This document shows positions 27,757 through 37,379 of a stretch of 64,000 bases of DNA, piece after piece. The stretch is taken from positions 255,002 through 319,001 of the forward strand of contig NZ_UUIS01000027.1 in assembly GCF_900589395.1 (NCBI RefSeq), written 5' to 3'. The notes under the pieces were generated by a model, which saw nothing but the letters and a program-made list of their open reading frames with translations, had not been told where the DNA came from and did no database searches. Both the position numbers and the translations under genes were made by a program. Every line of letters begins with the position of its first letter. Position 1 is the first letter of the stretch. The DNA comes from Pseudomonas viridiflava. GTDB taxonomy: Bacteria; Pseudomonadota; Gammaproteobacteria; Pseudomonadales; Pseudomonadaceae.

Positions 27757-27854
27757 GAGCGTCACATCGACGTCGTATGCGACCTCCTGCATGTCAATGC
27801 GTCCCATTGACTGCTAGTTTGAAAACCTGACCAGTCAATCTGCCGGGAGGGGCG

Positions 27855-28346
27855 ATGAAAGACGGCAATGCAGTGTCCGTTCCCGGTGTGATGGTCTTGC
27901 TGGCCATCCTGAGCACGCCCTTGCCGACGCGGGTGCAGGCCGGTGAAGTGGAAGACACGGCATTGGCCTTCGTGCAGGAACGCCAGCTGGGTGACGGCCT
28001 GGGCTGGCTGGGCTATCAGGTTGCCTCACGTACAGAGACCTTCGGCCAACTGGTCGAGCGCCTGGGCAAGACGCAGGCACAGGCGCTGGTGCAAGGCGAA
28101 CTCAAGCGCGTGCAGCCGCAGTACCAGGGCCAGTGGGAGCGCAACCTGGCCCGCGCCTATGCCCACTCGTTCAATGCCGATGAGCTGCGCCAGCTCAATC
28201 AGGGGCAAGGTTCGCTGGCGTTGAAAAATCGCTTCAAGGTGCGTAATAACGAGGTCGGCCAGGAAATGAAGAACAGCTCTGCGCAGCTTTTGTCCGAGTT
28301 CGTGGCCCAGGCGCTGAACAATGCGCTGAAAACCCCGGTACCCTGA
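27855..28346 (+). CDS. exported helical protein of unknown function
   Basis: A 163-residue protein with a signal peptide ending near RVQAG. The remainder is helical and polar: ETFGQLVERLGKTQAQALVQ, then WERNLARAYAHSFNADELR, resembling DUF2059-type periplasmic proteins. GGGAGGGGCG precedes the ATG. No enzymatic motif is seen. It stands 33 bases before the cytosine deaminase gene. Confidence 0.65.
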   Translation: MKDGNAVSVPGVMVLLAILSTPLPTRVQAGEVEDTALAFVQERQLGDGLGWLGYQVASRTETFGQLVERLGKTQAQALVQGELKRVQPQYQGQWERNLARAYAHSFNADELRQLNQGQGSLALKNRFKVRNNEVGQEMKNSSAQLLSEFVAQALNNALKTPVP

Positions 28347-28379
28347 ACCCCCTTTTTTACCTGCCAACGAGAGAGTCCC

Positions 28380-28817
28380 ATGGATCCATTCATGCAAGCC
28401 GCCATTGATGAGGCGCAACAAGGCCTGGCCGAGGGCGGCATTCCCATCGGTTCGGTGATCGTCCATGACGGGCAGATCATCGGTCGTGGCCATAACCGTC
28501 GGATCCAGGAGGGCAGCGCCATCAAGCATGGTGAAATGGATGCCCTGGAGAATGCCGGTCGCCAGCCGGCCAGCGTCTACCGGGAGTCGACGCTCTACAC
28601 CACCTTGTCGCCCTGCTCGATGTGCAGCGGGGCGATCCTTCTGTACGGCATCCGCAAGGTCATCGTCGGTGAAAACCAGACATTCATGGGCGAAGAAGAC
28701 CTGCTGCGCAGCCGTGGCGTACAGGTCGATGTAATGGGCGATGCCACGTGCGAACACATGATGCGCGACTTCATCGCTGCTCAGCCGCAGCTGTGGAATG
28801 AGGACATCGGCGAATAA
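28380..28817 (+). CDS. cytosine deaminase of the fungal FCY1 type
   Basis: A 145-residue zinc deaminase. The zinc site is visible as HGEMDALENAG (His ligand and catalytic Glu) and SPCSMCSGA (two Cys ligands). GIPIGSVIVHDGQIIGRGHN leads in, and the chain ends LWNEDIGE, as yeast FCY1 ends FEDIGE. The whole pattern follows FCY1 rather than the amidohydrolase-type bacterial codA. It would turn cytosine into uracil for pyrimidine salvage. A tRNA-specific deaminase is less likely given the fungal-type tail. Confidence 0.85.
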   Translation: MDPFMQAAIDEAQQGLAEGGIPIGSVIVHDGQIIGRGHNRRIQEGSAIKHGEMDALENAGRQPASVYRESTLYTTLSPCSMCSGAILLYGIRKVIVGENQTFMGEEDLLRSRGVQVDVMGDATCEHMMRDFIAAQPQLWNEDIGE

Positions 28818-28949
28818 GTCTTTCAGAACCGGGCATGAGGCAAGGTGCCATGTATTTTGCGCTGCCTGACGGTGCGAACGATGATAATCTCAGAACCTTG
28901 TCATCGCTGCGCCCAGTCGGGTAGGCGCGGCCCCGGAGGAAAGCCAGCA

Positions 28950-29768
28950 ATGCCGGTGCAACAACGCAATAACGTTAAGGTAATCGGCGACGGTCCGGTG
29001 ACATTGATCTTCGGTCACGGCTTTGGCTGCGACCAGCGCATGTGGCGGTTCATGCTACCGGCCTTTGCCGACCGTTACCGGGTGGTCCTGTATGACTTGG
29101 TGGGCAGCGGCAGCTCTGACCTGTCGATGTACTTCCAGCATAAATACGAGCGCCTTGAAGGTTATGCCCGGGACCTGCTGGAAATCATCCACGCATTCGG
29201 CCAGGGGCCTGTGGTGCTGGTCGGGCACTCGGTCAGTGCGATGATCGGGGTACTGGCCGATCGCATGGAGCCTGGGTGTGTCAGTGGCCATGTAATGGTC
29301 GGCCCATCGCCGTGCTACATCGACGGCGACGGTTATGTGGGCGGTTTCAGCGCGGCTGACATCGACTCATTGCTCGACACCCTCGACAGCAACTACCTGG
29401 GGTGGTCCAGGTCCATGGCGCCATCAATCATGGGCGCCCCTGAGCAGCCTGAGCTGGGGGATGAACTGGTCAACAGCTTCTGCCGCACCGACCCCGATAT
29501 CGCCCGGCATTTTGCGCGGGTAACGTTCATGTCCGACAACCGCAAGGATGTGCAGGGCCTGACCACCCCGACCTTGATCCTGCAATGCACGGATGACCTG
29601 ATCGCACCGCTTGAAGTGGGTGACTACCTGCACGCCGCCATACCAGGCAGCACCTTGAGCCTGATCGAGAACACCGGGCATTGCCCGCACATGAGTGCCC
29701 CCCGTGCCTGTATCGAAGCCATCGAGCAGTTCTTGCAGCCTTACGGACAGGTCCCGGATGCCCTCTGA
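28950..29768 (+). CDS. RsbQ-like alpha/beta hydrolase
   Basis: A 272-residue hydrolase with the RsbQ signature: HGFGCDQRMWRF, nucleophile GHSVSAMIG (Ser94), SNYLGWSRSMAPSIMG, FCRTDPDIARHFARVTF, acid at Asp215/216 and GHCPHMSAP (His244). RsbQ is the partner of the PAS-domain protein RsbP in energy-stress signalling of Bacillus. GGAGGA precedes the ATG. It overlaps the next gene (a PAS histidine kinase) by 11 bases, which supports a paired sensory function. Confidence 0.88.
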   Translation: MPVQQRNNVKVIGDGPVTLIFGHGFGCDQRMWRFMLPAFADRYRVVLYDLVGSGSSDLSMYFQHKYERLEGYARDLLEIIHAFGQGPVVLVGHSVSAMIGVLADRMEPGCVSGHVMVGPSPCYIDGDGYVGGFSAADIDSLLDTLDSNYLGWSRSMAPSIMGAPEQPELGDELVNSFCRTDPDIARHFARVTFMSDNRKDVQGLTTPTLILQCTDDLIAPLEVGDYLHAAIPGSTLSLIENTGHCPHMSAPRACIEAIEQFLQPYGQVPDAL

Positions 29769-30918
29769 GCAACCGGCCAGCCAGGCGCTATACGACCAGG
29801 CGCCTTGTGGCTTGTTGCTGACCCAGGGCAACGGTTGCATCGAGCAGGTCAACGGCACCTTTTGCCGCTGGCTGGGGCGTGAGCGCGAAGCACTGGTGGG
29901 GCTGCGCTTTCAGAACCTGCTGACCATGGGCGGCAAGATCTTCAGCCAGACCCACTGGTTTCCGGTCTTGCAGATGCAAGGCTCGGTGCTGGAGGTCAAG
30001 CTGGACCTGCTGCATGCCGATGGCCGCCTGGTACCAATGATGCTCAATGCCGTACGTCGCGAGCATGGCGGCGTCTTCTACCACGAGCTGGCGCTGTTTG
30101 TGGCCGAAGAGCGCAACCAGTACGAGCGCCAGTTGCTGGAAGCCCGGCAGTTGGCCGAAGAGCTGCTGCAACAGCAATTGGCGGCCCAGAAAGAACTGAG
30201 CCTGGCACAGAACCGCCTGCGCCTGGCACATGCCGAAGCACAGATCCGCGCCACCTTTGCCGAACAGATGATCGGCATTGTCAGCCACGACCTGCGCAAC
30301 CCGTTGTCGGCGATCAAGATGGCCGCCGACCTGCTGCAGCGCGGCCCGCTCGATACACGGCAAAGCCGGGTGGCAGGGCATATCTCTCATTCGGTCGACC
30401 GCGCCGGGCGGCTGATCGCCGACCTGCTGGACTTTACCCAGGCGCGGGTCGGGCAGGGGTTGACGGTCAATGCGCAGCCCATCGACCTGCATGCGGTTAC
30501 CACGCGTTGCGTCGAAGAGCTGCGCCTGGCGTTTCCCGGCCGCAGCCTGGTGCATGTAAGCATGGGCGAAGGGGCGTGCAATGCCGATGCCGACCGGCTG
30601 TTCCAGGTGATCGATAACCTGGTGGGCAATGCCTTCAGTTATGGCGACCCTGAAGGGTGTGTAACCGTCACCTCGGCCTTCGACGCCCGGGGCAGTTACC
30701 TGGCCGTGCACAACCGGGGCGAGGCGATTGCGCTGGAACGCTTCGAGCAACTGTTCGAGCCGCTGGTGCGTGGCGTGGTGCATGACACCAGCCGCAGCGT
30801 CGGACTGGGGTTGTTCATCGTGCGTGAAATCATGCGCGCGCACTTCGGTGATATCGCCGTGCAGTCCAGTGCCGAACACGGCACCACCTTCACGGCCCGG
30901 CTGCCGCGCGTGATTTAG
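29758..30918 (+). CDS. PAS-domain sensor histidine kinase
   Basis: A 386-residue soluble kinase. An N-terminal PAS domain (about residues 10-115, CGLLLTQGNGCIEQVNGTF) is followed by a coiled coil (YERQLLEARQLAEELLQQQL), the H-box VSHDLRNPLSAIKMA with phospho-acceptor His177, and an ATPase with N-box VIDNLVGNAFSYGDP and G-box SVGLGLFIVREI. No membrane segments, so it senses a cytosolic signal, probably together with the RsbQ-like protein whose gene it overlaps. No response regulator lies adjacent. Confidence 0.9.
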   Translation: MPSEQPASQALYDQAPCGLLLTQGNGCIEQVNGTFCRWLGREREALVGLRFQNLLTMGGKIFSQTHWFPVLQMQGSVLEVKLDLLHADGRLVPMMLNAVRREHGGVFYHELALFVAEERNQYERQLLEARQLAEELLQQQLAAQKELSLAQNRLRLAHAEAQIRATFAEQMIGIVSHDLRNPLSAIKMAADLLQRGPLDTRQSRVAGHISHSVDRAGRLIADLLDFTQARVGQGLTVNAQPIDLHAVTTRCVEELRLAFPGRSLVHVSMGEGACNADADRLFQVIDNLVGNAFSYGDPEGCVTVTSAFDARGSYLAVHNRGEAIALERFEQLFEPLVRGVVHDTSRSVGLGLFIVREIMRAHFGDIAVQSSAEHGTTFTARLPRVI

Positions 30919-31048
30919 GCCTGCTGTCCGACCAGCCTTGTTACAAACTCTGCGCCGCAAACCTTGCCCCGGCACCGCCATCGGTCGAACCTGCACGGAC
31001 AATCGTCCTCAAAGGCCTGAGCCTTTACCTTTATAGGGCAGGAAAATA

Positions 31049-31366
31049 ATGAATCGTTTCGTGCAATGCCTGGGCTTGACCCTGTTGCTGGCCGGCGCCA
31101 CATCGGCCAGCGCGCAGTCAGTGGCTGGCGCTGACCGCGGTGCCAGCAGCAACCCCTACAACAGCCCCATCAAGCGTGCCAACCCCAACAGCCGCCAGGG
31201 CACCGCGCCCGCCACACCGCAGGGGCGCACCCCCGGTACGGCCCCCACACCACGCCCGCCAACCCTGGAAAACGGCGGCATCGGCAATGGCTACCCTTCG
31301 CGACAGCAAACGCCCCCGCGCCCTGCCACTGACCCGCGCCCCAGCACGCCGACGCGCGGTAACTAA
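31049..31366 (+). CDS. exported Pro/Thr/Arg-rich small protein
   Basis: A 105-residue protein with a signal peptide (VQCLGLTLLLAGATSASAQ) followed by a low-complexity chain rich in Pro, Thr, Arg and Asn (for example RQGTAPATPQGRTPGTAPTP). No motif of known function. AGGAAAATA lies before the ATG. The next gene starts 38 bases later on the same strand. Confidence 0.7.
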   Translation: MNRFVQCLGLTLLLAGATSASAQSVAGADRGASSNPYNSPIKRANPNSRQGTAPATPQGRTPGTAPTPRPPTLENGGIGNGYPSRQQTPPRPATDPRPSTPTRGN

Positions 31367-31404
31367 GCTTCATCGACCTTTACGTCATGCATAAGGAATC
31401 GCCC

Positions 31405-32574
31405 ATGTTGAAAAAAACCCTGATCGCGACACTGTGTGCCACCGCGTTTACCGGCCTGTCGCTGATGGCTTCGGCCGCCGAGGCGCCCAAGCAGTACAAG
31501 AGCGAGCTGGGCACCGTGACGGTCACTGAAGTGGCCAGCGGCCTGGACCACCCTTGGGCACTGGCATTTTTACCCGATAGCAAAGGCATTCTGATTACCG
31601 AGCGCTCCGGCGACCTGCGGCTGGTAAATGCAGACGGCAAACTGTCCGGTCCGCTTTCCGGGGTGCCGCAAGTCTGGGCCAAGGGGCAGGGCGGCCTGCT
31701 GGATGTCGTGCTGTCGCCGGACTTTGCCAATGACCGCCTGGTGTACCTGGCGTATGCCGAAGGCGATGGCAAGACCGCTGCCGAAGGTGACAAGGCCGGT
31801 ACGGCGGTCGGGCGTGGACGGCTGTCGAGTGACATGACCCGCCTGGAAGATTTCAACGTCATCTTTCGCCAGCAACCCAAGCTCTCGGTGGGCAACCACT
31901 TTGGCGTGCGTCTGGTGTTCGACCGCCAGGGCTACCTGTTCGTGACCCTGGGTGAAAACAACGACCGCGCCACGTCACAGGACCTGGACAAGCTGCAGGG
32001 CAAGGTGGTGCGCCTCTTCGCCGACGGCAAGGTGCCGGACGACAACCCCTTTGTCGGTCGTGAAGGCGTGGCCCCGGAAATCTGGAGCTTCGGCCACCGC
32101 AATCCCCAGGGCGCGGCCCTCAACCCCTGGAGTGGCACCGTCTGGCTTAACGAGCACGGGCCCAAGGGCGGTGACGAGATCAATATCGTCGAGCGCGCAC
32201 AGAACTTCGGCTGGCCGCTGGCAACCCATGGCATCAACTATTCCGGCCAGCCGATCCCGGAAGCCAAGGGCAAGCGGGTCGAAGGCACCAAGGCGCCGTT
32301 TCATGTCTGGGAAGTGTCACCGGGGGTCAGCGGCATGGCGTTCTATGACGGCGGTCGCTTCAAGGCTTGGGACCATAACGTCTTTATCGGGGCGCTAAAG
32401 AGTGAAAACCTGATTCGCCTGCAGTTCGAAGGCGACAAGATCGTCCACGAAGAGCGCTTGCTGGGTGATCGCAAGGAACGCATTCGTGATGTAAGGCAGG
32501 GGCCGGACGGGTACGTGTATGTGTTGACGGACGACGACAGCGGCAAGTTGCTGAAAGTCGGACTGACAGAATAA
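31405..32574 (+). CDS. PQQ-dependent aldose sugar dehydrogenase (YliI/sGDH-like)
   Basis: A 389-residue periplasmic beta-propeller of the soluble glucose dehydrogenase family: signal peptide ending SAAEA, then GLDHPWALAFLP, GGLLDVVLSPDFA, LGENNDRATSQ, FGHRNPQG, NEHGPKGGDEINIV and VSPGVSGMAFYDGG. These contain the catalytic His, the Arg that holds PQQ and the calcium-binding backbone. It oxidises aldoses at C1 and passes electrons to the respiratory chain. AAGGA 7 bases upstream selects ATG at 31405 over the earlier ATG at 31387. Confidence 0.88.
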   Translation: MLKKTLIATLCATAFTGLSLMASAAEAPKQYKSELGTVTVTEVASGLDHPWALAFLPDSKGILITERSGDLRLVNADGKLSGPLSGVPQVWAKGQGGLLDVVLSPDFANDRLVYLAYAEGDGKTAAEGDKAGTAVGRGRLSSDMTRLEDFNVIFRQQPKLSVGNHFGVRLVFDRQGYLFVTLGENNDRATSQDLDKLQGKVVRLFADGKVPDDNPFVGREGVAPEIWSFGHRNPQGAALNPWSGTVWLNEHGPKGGDEINIVERAQNFGWPLATHGINYSGQPIPEAKGKRVEGTKAPFHVWEVSPGVSGMAFYDGGRFKAWDHNVFIGALKSENLIRLQFEGDKIVHEERLLGDRKERIRDVRQGPDGYVYVLTDDDSGKLLKVGLTE

Positions 32575-32587
32575 AGGCAGCACGCTG

Positions 32588-32637
32588 TTCGCCGCCCGGT
32601 CGCGCCGGTTAATTGATAGGCGCGGCCGGGCGGCGAA
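32588..32637. terminator. long perfect hairpin between convergent genes
   Basis: TTCGCCGCCCGGTCGCGCC pairs with GGCGCGGCCGGGCGGCGAA (19 bp, one G-T pair) over a 12-base loop. It lies between the aldose dehydrogenase and the convergent PepSY gene. There is no long T-run, but stem strength suggests transcription stop or a REP-like role. Confidence 0.6.
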
Positions 32638-32662
32638 TAACCGCTGTATAAAGAGCGACCGA

Positions 32663-32971
32663 TTAACGATCTTCTTTATCGACCAGCACGGTGCCGTCTT
32701 TGGCATTGACGTGGTAATCCCATTCCTTGCCGCTGGCATCACGCAGTTCAATCTCATAGACATATTGACCGCTGGCATTCTTGTCCAGTTCGGTGTCATG
32801 AATCGTGAAGCCAGGCTTGGCTTTCAGGGCTTGTTCATTGAACTTCTGCAGGTCACCGACGGTGCCGGCTTTTTGCAGGCCTGCAATTTCGTCGGGGCGT
32901 ACATCGGCCTGGGCCATACCGGCAGCAGACGTCAGGGCAATGGCAGCAAACAGGGCAGGCATCAATTTCAT
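32663..32971 (-). CDS. periplasmic PepSY-domain protein
   Basis: A 102-residue protein with a signal peptide (MKLMPALFAAIALTSAAGMA) and a single PepSY domain: RPDEIAGLQKAGTVGDLQKF, then QYVYEIELRDASGKEWDYHV and the final KDGTVLVDKEDR. PepSY proteins usually inhibit or modulate proteases or sense periplasmic signals. The ribosome site AAGGAAG is clear. It is transcribed alone. Confidence 0.85.
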   Translation of the reverse strand: MKLMPALFAAIALTSAAGMAQADVRPDEIAGLQKAGTVGDLQKFNEQALKAKPGFTIHDTELDKNASGQYVYEIELRDASGKEWDYHVNAKDGTVLVDKEDR

Positions 32972-33199
32972 GAGGGTCTTCCTTTATAGGTCAGGGAATC
33001 TGTGTGTATAGAGACACGTTCAACTGAGGAGTTCAGTTGTTTCGTTAGGGCCAGATTAATCACCCCAACTTAATTCACCCTTAAAACCTGAATCCATGCG
33101 GCCGTGTTCGTTTTTATTGAATGAGCGCCGGTAACGCTTGTAAAAGCGCCGCCGGAAACGTAAAAGATGGCCCCCGCCGATTTCAGGAGTCACCCGTTG

Positions 33200-35362
33200 A
33201 TGAGTACGCCGCACCGATTGCCCTGGTCCCTGTTGCCCTTGGGCATGGCCGTCACCGCCCCGTTGTGGGCGGCAGAACCGGTCAGGCTCGACGCCACGCA
33301 GATCAGCGGCGCGGCCAGCCAGCCTGCAGCCGAGGGTTATCAGGCCCGCCACGCCGCGGTGGCCGGTTTTGGTGAGGCGCCGCTGCTCGACACCCCGGCG
33401 TCAGTCGCGGTATTTACCCAGGCGCAGCTCCAGGATCGGCAGGCCAGGCTGCTCAGCGAAGTGCTGCGCAACGACGCCTCGGTGGGCGAGGCCTATGCGC
33501 CGGTGGGTTACTACGAAAACTTCATGGTGCGCGGCTTTTCGCTCAATGCGGGCAACAGCTACCGCCTCAACGGCCGCAGCATCGCCGGCGAGCAGAACGT
33601 GGCGCTGGAAAACAAGCAGCAGGTCGAACTGCTCAAGGGGGTCTCCGGCCTGCTAGGCGGGGTGGCCGAGCCCGGCGGCGTCATCAACTACCAGACCAAG
33701 CGCGCCGAAGACGTGCGTTCGGTCACGGTGGCGACCAACGAACACGGCGAACGCTACATCGCCACCGACGTGGGCGGCTGGTTCGGCAGCGAGCGCCAGT
33801 TCGGCCTGCGCGCCAACCTGGCCCATGAAGACATCCGCTCCTACGTCGAGCACGCCGACGGTGAGCGCGACTTTGCTTCCCTGGCTTTCGACTGGGCCAT
33901 CAACGAGCGCGCCACCTTGCAACTGGACGCCGAATACCAGACCCGCGAGCAACGCTCGGTGCCGGGTTACCAACTGCTGGGTGGCAACCAATTGCCCCAC
34001 GACGCTTCGCCGCGCAAGCGCCTGGGCCATCAGGACTGGTCGAACCCGGTGGGCATCGAATCGCTGAACCTGGGCGGGCGCTTCGAGTACCGTTTCAACG
34101 ACGCCTGGACCGGGAGCCTCAGTGCCTCGCGCAGTCGTGTGGTGATCGACGACTACAGCTCGTTCGCCTGGGGTTGCTACGGTGCGGCCCGTTGCGCCGA
34201 CATCGCGGTGCCGAACCACTTCAGCCCCGAAGGCGACTACGACATCTATGACTTTCGCAGCCCCGACGACACCCGGCTCAACGACGAAATCGAAGCCGCG
34301 CTGACCGGGCGCTTTGCTACCGGTACGCTCAGCCATGAGCTGACCGTCGGCACCAGCGCGTTCCGGCGCACGGTCGATACCCGTGGCACCTTCAATGAGT
34401 GGATCGGCTCGGGCAACATCGACCAGGCCCCGGACACCTTCGCGCCGGCCGAGCGGGCCCTGCCACACACCGAGCGACGCCTGGACAGCCGCCAGTACGG
34501 GCTGTTCTTCACCGACCGGATCCGTTTCGACGAGCACTGGCAAGTCGTGGCCGGCGGGCGCCAGGTGTATGTCGATGAACAAGCCTGGAGCGAAACCGGC
34601 GATGACATTCGTCACACCCGGCGTTCGCTGTTCCTGCCGCAGGCGGCGCTGATCTACACGCCGCTGGACGACCTGTCGCTGTACGCCAGCTACAGCAAGG
34701 GCTTGTCGCTGGGTGGCACGGCGGCCTGGTTCACCCACAATGCCGGTGAAATCCTGGCGCCGACCGTGTCGCGTCAACTGGAAGCCGGCATCAAGTACGA
34801 CCTGGAGCGCATGAGCCTGACCGCCGCGCTGTTCCAGATTCGCAAGGCCTATCAGTACTCACAGCCCCAGGACGACGGCACCTTTGCCTACGTGCAACAG
34901 GGCGAACAGAAGAACCTGGGCCTGGAGCTGGGCGCCACTGGCTGGCTGAGCGATCGCCTGCAGATCTCGGCCAGCGCCGCCGCGATCCGCGCGCGGGTCG
35001 AAGGCAGCGGTACCGAGGCTTATGAAGGTCATCAGGCCCTGAACGTCCCCAAGTACCGCGCCGGCCTGCAGGCCGACTATAGCTTGCCGGTCCCGGGCCT
35101 GGCCCTGCTGGGCGGCGTGCAGTACAACGCCAGCAAATACGCCGACCGCCAGGGCGAAGTGCAAGTCAGCGACTATGCCTTGTTCAATGTCGGTGGGCGC
35201 TACAGCACGCGGCTGGGCGGTTACGACACCGTGTGGCGGCTGACGGTCGACAACCTGTTCGACAAACGCTACTGGCGCGACGTCGGCGAATACCTGGGCG
35301 ACGACTACCTGTTCCCCGGCGCCCCGCGCACGGCCCGGCTGTCGGCCTCGGTGAATTTCTGA
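33200..35362 (+). CDS. TonB-dependent siderophore receptor
   Basis: A 720-residue outer-membrane receptor. After a signal peptide (ending PLWAAEP), the plug domain carries DTPASVAVFTQAQL, FMVRGFSLNAGNSYRLNGR (as separate motifs), QVELLKGVSGLLGGVAEPGG and INYQTKRA. A 22-strand barrel follows, ending in LSASVNF with terminal Phe. It imports a ferri-siderophore with TonB. No linked sigma/anti-sigma pair or siderophore enzymes are nearby and no clear Fur box was identified, so the ligand is unknown. Start chosen at 33200 after AGGAG. Confidence 0.9.
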   Translation: MSTPHRLPWSLLPLGMAVTAPLWAAEPVRLDATQISGAASQPAAEGYQARHAAVAGFGEAPLLDTPASVAVFTQAQLQDRQARLLSEVLRNDASVGEAYAPVGYYENFMVRGFSLNAGNSYRLNGRSIAGEQNVALENKQQVELLKGVSGLLGGVAEPGGVINYQTKRAEDVRSVTVATNEHGERYIATDVGGWFGSERQFGLRANLAHEDIRSYVEHADGERDFASLAFDWAINERATLQLDAEYQTREQRSVPGYQLLGGNQLPHDASPRKRLGHQDWSNPVGIESLNLGGRFEYRFNDAWTGSLSASRSRVVIDDYSSFAWGCYGAARCADIAVPNHFSPEGDYDIYDFRSPDDTRLNDEIEAALTGRFATGTLSHELTVGTSAFRRTVDTRGTFNEWIGSGNIDQAPDTFAPAERALPHTERRLDSRQYGLFFTDRIRFDEHWQVVAGGRQVYVDEQAWSETGDDIRHTRRSLFLPQAALIYTPLDDLSLYASYSKGLSLGGTAAWFTHNAGEILAPTVSRQLEAGIKYDLERMSLTAALFQIRKAYQYSQPQDDGTFAYVQQGEQKNLGLELGATGWLSDRLQISASAAAIRARVEGSGTEAYEGHQALNVPKYRAGLQADYSLPVPGLALLGGVQYNASKYADRQGEVQVSDYALFNVGGRYSTRLGGYDTVWRLTVDNLFDKRYWRDVGEYLGDDYLFPGAPRTARLSASVNF

Positions 35363-35450
35363 CCGACCCGCACAACCGGCTTCAACCGCGAATCATCCGT
35401 TGGTTGCGCCTGCAAGGTTTTGTCAGGTCGCGCACCTGCATTCATGTGAG

Positions 35451-35466
35451 TGTCATCAAAGTGACA
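35451..35466 (+). promoter_or_regulatory. TGTCA-N6-TGACA palindrome upstream of chemoreceptor
   Basis: TGTCATCAAAGTGACA has 5-bp perfect arms with a 6-base gap, about 100 bases before the chemoreceptor start. It could be a regulator site; none is identified. Confidence 0.3.
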
Positions 35467-35566
35467 TCTTTGACTGATTCAATACCCGCCAACAGGGATG
35501 TGCCTACCCACCAATGACGGCCCAGGCGCAGCTATCGCGCCGTCCGTTTCTGCGAGATGCCCCACC

Positions 35567-37186
35567 GTGCACAAATCCCTGAGACTTCAGATCCTGGCCT
35601 TGCTGGGCTTCAGTCTGGCGTTGCTGCTGGCCATTGCCCTGGCCTGCTTCTACCTGCTGTCCAATAACGTGCGCGACTACCGCGGGCTGCTCGACGGTCC
35701 CTTGCGCGCCTCGCAGCTGATCGATGAAGCCAACCTGCAATTCAAGGTCCAGGTCCAGGAATGGAAAAACGTGTTGTTGCGCGGCAAGGTGGCGGCTGAA
35801 CGCGACCGCTTCTGGGCGCAGTTCGAGCGCCAGGAACGTGACGTCCAGAATATATTGGGTCAACTCGGCGCGTGGCCGGGCCTCGAAGCGCCGGTCCAGC
35901 GCCAGATCGAACGCCTGCGTGAAGAGCACCGCGCCCTGGGTGAAGCATACCGCCGGGGTCGCGAGGCATTCATCGCGGCGGGGGCGGACCCGGTGGCCGG
36001 CGACCTGGCCGTCAAGGGTGTCGATCGCGCCGCCAGCGAGCAGATGAGCGCGCTGGTGGATGTCTTGCGCCAGCACAGCCAGGCGCAGTCGCAACGCATC
36101 AGCGCGGCCGCCAGCCAGACCATTCTCAGTGGCGCGCTGATCATGCTGGTCTCGGCGTTGCTGGTGGGGCTGTTCACGCTGTGGCGCATCAACCGCAGTA
36201 TCGTCACCCCGGTGCGCCTGCTGATCGACTATGTTGCGCAACTGAGCCAGGGCCGATTCAGCGAGCGGGTAGACATCAGCCGCCAGGACGAATTGGGGCG
36301 CCTGGCCGTGGCCGCCAACCTGCTGCGCGATTTTCTGTCGCAGACGTTCGTCAGCCTGCGCAGTGGTACCACCGACCTGGACAGCGCCAGCGTTGAACTC
36401 AAGACCATCGCCGGCACCATGGCCCAGGGCACCGGCGAGCAGTTCGAACGCACCGACCAGGTGGCCACAGCGATGCATGAAATGTCAGCCACCGCGCTGG
36501 AAGTGGCCCGCCACGCCGCGCAAGCGGCCAACGCCGCCGATGAAGCCGACCGCTGCGCGCGTGAAGGCGAGCAGGTCATGGGCGTGACCATCACCGCCAT
36601 CAACCTGATGCGCACCGAGATCGGCAACACCGCCACAGTCATCCGTCGCCTTGAAACTGACAGCGGGCGTATCGGCAAGGTGCTGGAAGTGATCCGCGGC
36701 ATTGCCGAGCAAACCAATCTGCTGGCGCTGAACGCCGCCATCGAGGCCGCCCGGGCCGGCGACGCCGGGCGCGGGTTTGCCGTGGTGGCCGACGAAGTCC
36801 GGACCCTGGCGCAACGCACGGCGGCCTCCACCGCCGAGATCAACCAGATCATTCACTCGGTACAGACCGGTGCTGTCGATGCCGCCCACGCCATCGACAG
36901 CGGCCAGGCCCGCAGCCAGGAAAGCGTGGAGCAGGTGGCGCTGGCCAGCCAGTCCCTGCAGCGCATCACCACGGCTGTGGAATCGATCCGCGACATGAAC
37001 CGCCAGATCGCCACGGCGGCTGAAGAGCAGACCTCGGTGGCCGAGGACATCGCGCGCAACCTGACCCAGATCAGCGCCATCGCCACCGTCAACCAGGACA
37101 ACATCCAGCGTACCCAGGTGGCCAGCGACGACCTGCATGGTCTGTCGCTGGGCCTGAACAGGCTCATCGCCGGCCTGACCCCCTGA
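35567..37186 (+). CDS. methyl-accepting chemotaxis protein
   Basis: A 539-residue transmembrane chemoreceptor. TM1 (about 10-32, [22 protein letters not shown] as two blocks) precedes a helical periplasmic sensor of about 150 residues; TM2 (about 190-210) is followed by a HAMP and the cytoplasmic signalling hairpin with tip [20 protein letters not shown]. The GTG start at 35567 gives a proper signal-anchor; the longer frame upstream does not. The ligand is unknown. It signals to CheA/CheW. Confidence 0.9.
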   Translation: MHKSLRLQILALLGFSLALLLAIALACFYLLSNNVRDYRGLLDGPLRASQLIDEANLQFKVQVQEWKNVLLRGKVAAERDRFWAQFERQERDVQNILGQLGAWPGLEAPVQRQIERLREEHRALGEAYRRGREAFIAAGADPVAGDLAVKGVDRAASEQMSALVDVLRQHSQAQSQRISAAASQTILSGALIMLVSALLVGLFTLWRINRSIVTPVRLLIDYVAQLSQGRFSERVDISRQDELGRLAVAANLLRDFLSQTFVSLRSGTTDLDSASVELKTIAGTMAQGTGEQFERTDQVATAMHEMSATALEVARHAAQAANAADEADRCAREGEQVMGVTITAINLMRTEIGNTATVIRRLETDSGRIGKVLEVIRGIAEQTNLLALNAAIEAARAGDAGRGFAVVADEVRTLAQRTAASTAEINQIIHSVQTGAVDAAHAIDSGQARSQESVEQVALASQSLQRITTAVESIRDMNRQIATAAEEQTSVAEDIARNLTQISAIATVNQDNIQRTQVASDDLHGLSLGLNRLIAGLTP

Positions 37187-37227
37187 CCTGAGGCTGCGGG
37201 CCCGCCACCCGGGCTTCCCCGGCCTGC

Positions 37228-37254
37228 GCCTTCGTGACCAACGGTCGCGAAGGC
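37228..37254. repeat. short REP-like hairpin (GACCAACGGTCGCGAAGG type)
   Basis: CCTTCGTGACC pairs with GGTCGCGAAGG (11 bp, one mismatch). The GACCAACGGTCGCGAA core is shared with the elements at 43567 and 61867. Located after the chemoreceptor stop, where it may stop transcription. Confidence 0.55.
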
Positions 37255-37379
37255 GGACCGGCCTCCACCTGCGCACCCCGTTTTACCTGTCAGTAAGGGT
37301 GGTGGGCGTGAACAGCTTTGTTATCCTTCGCGCCTCGCGAGCGCCCGGCGCTTTTTACTGTCATGTTTCGGGGTGCCCA

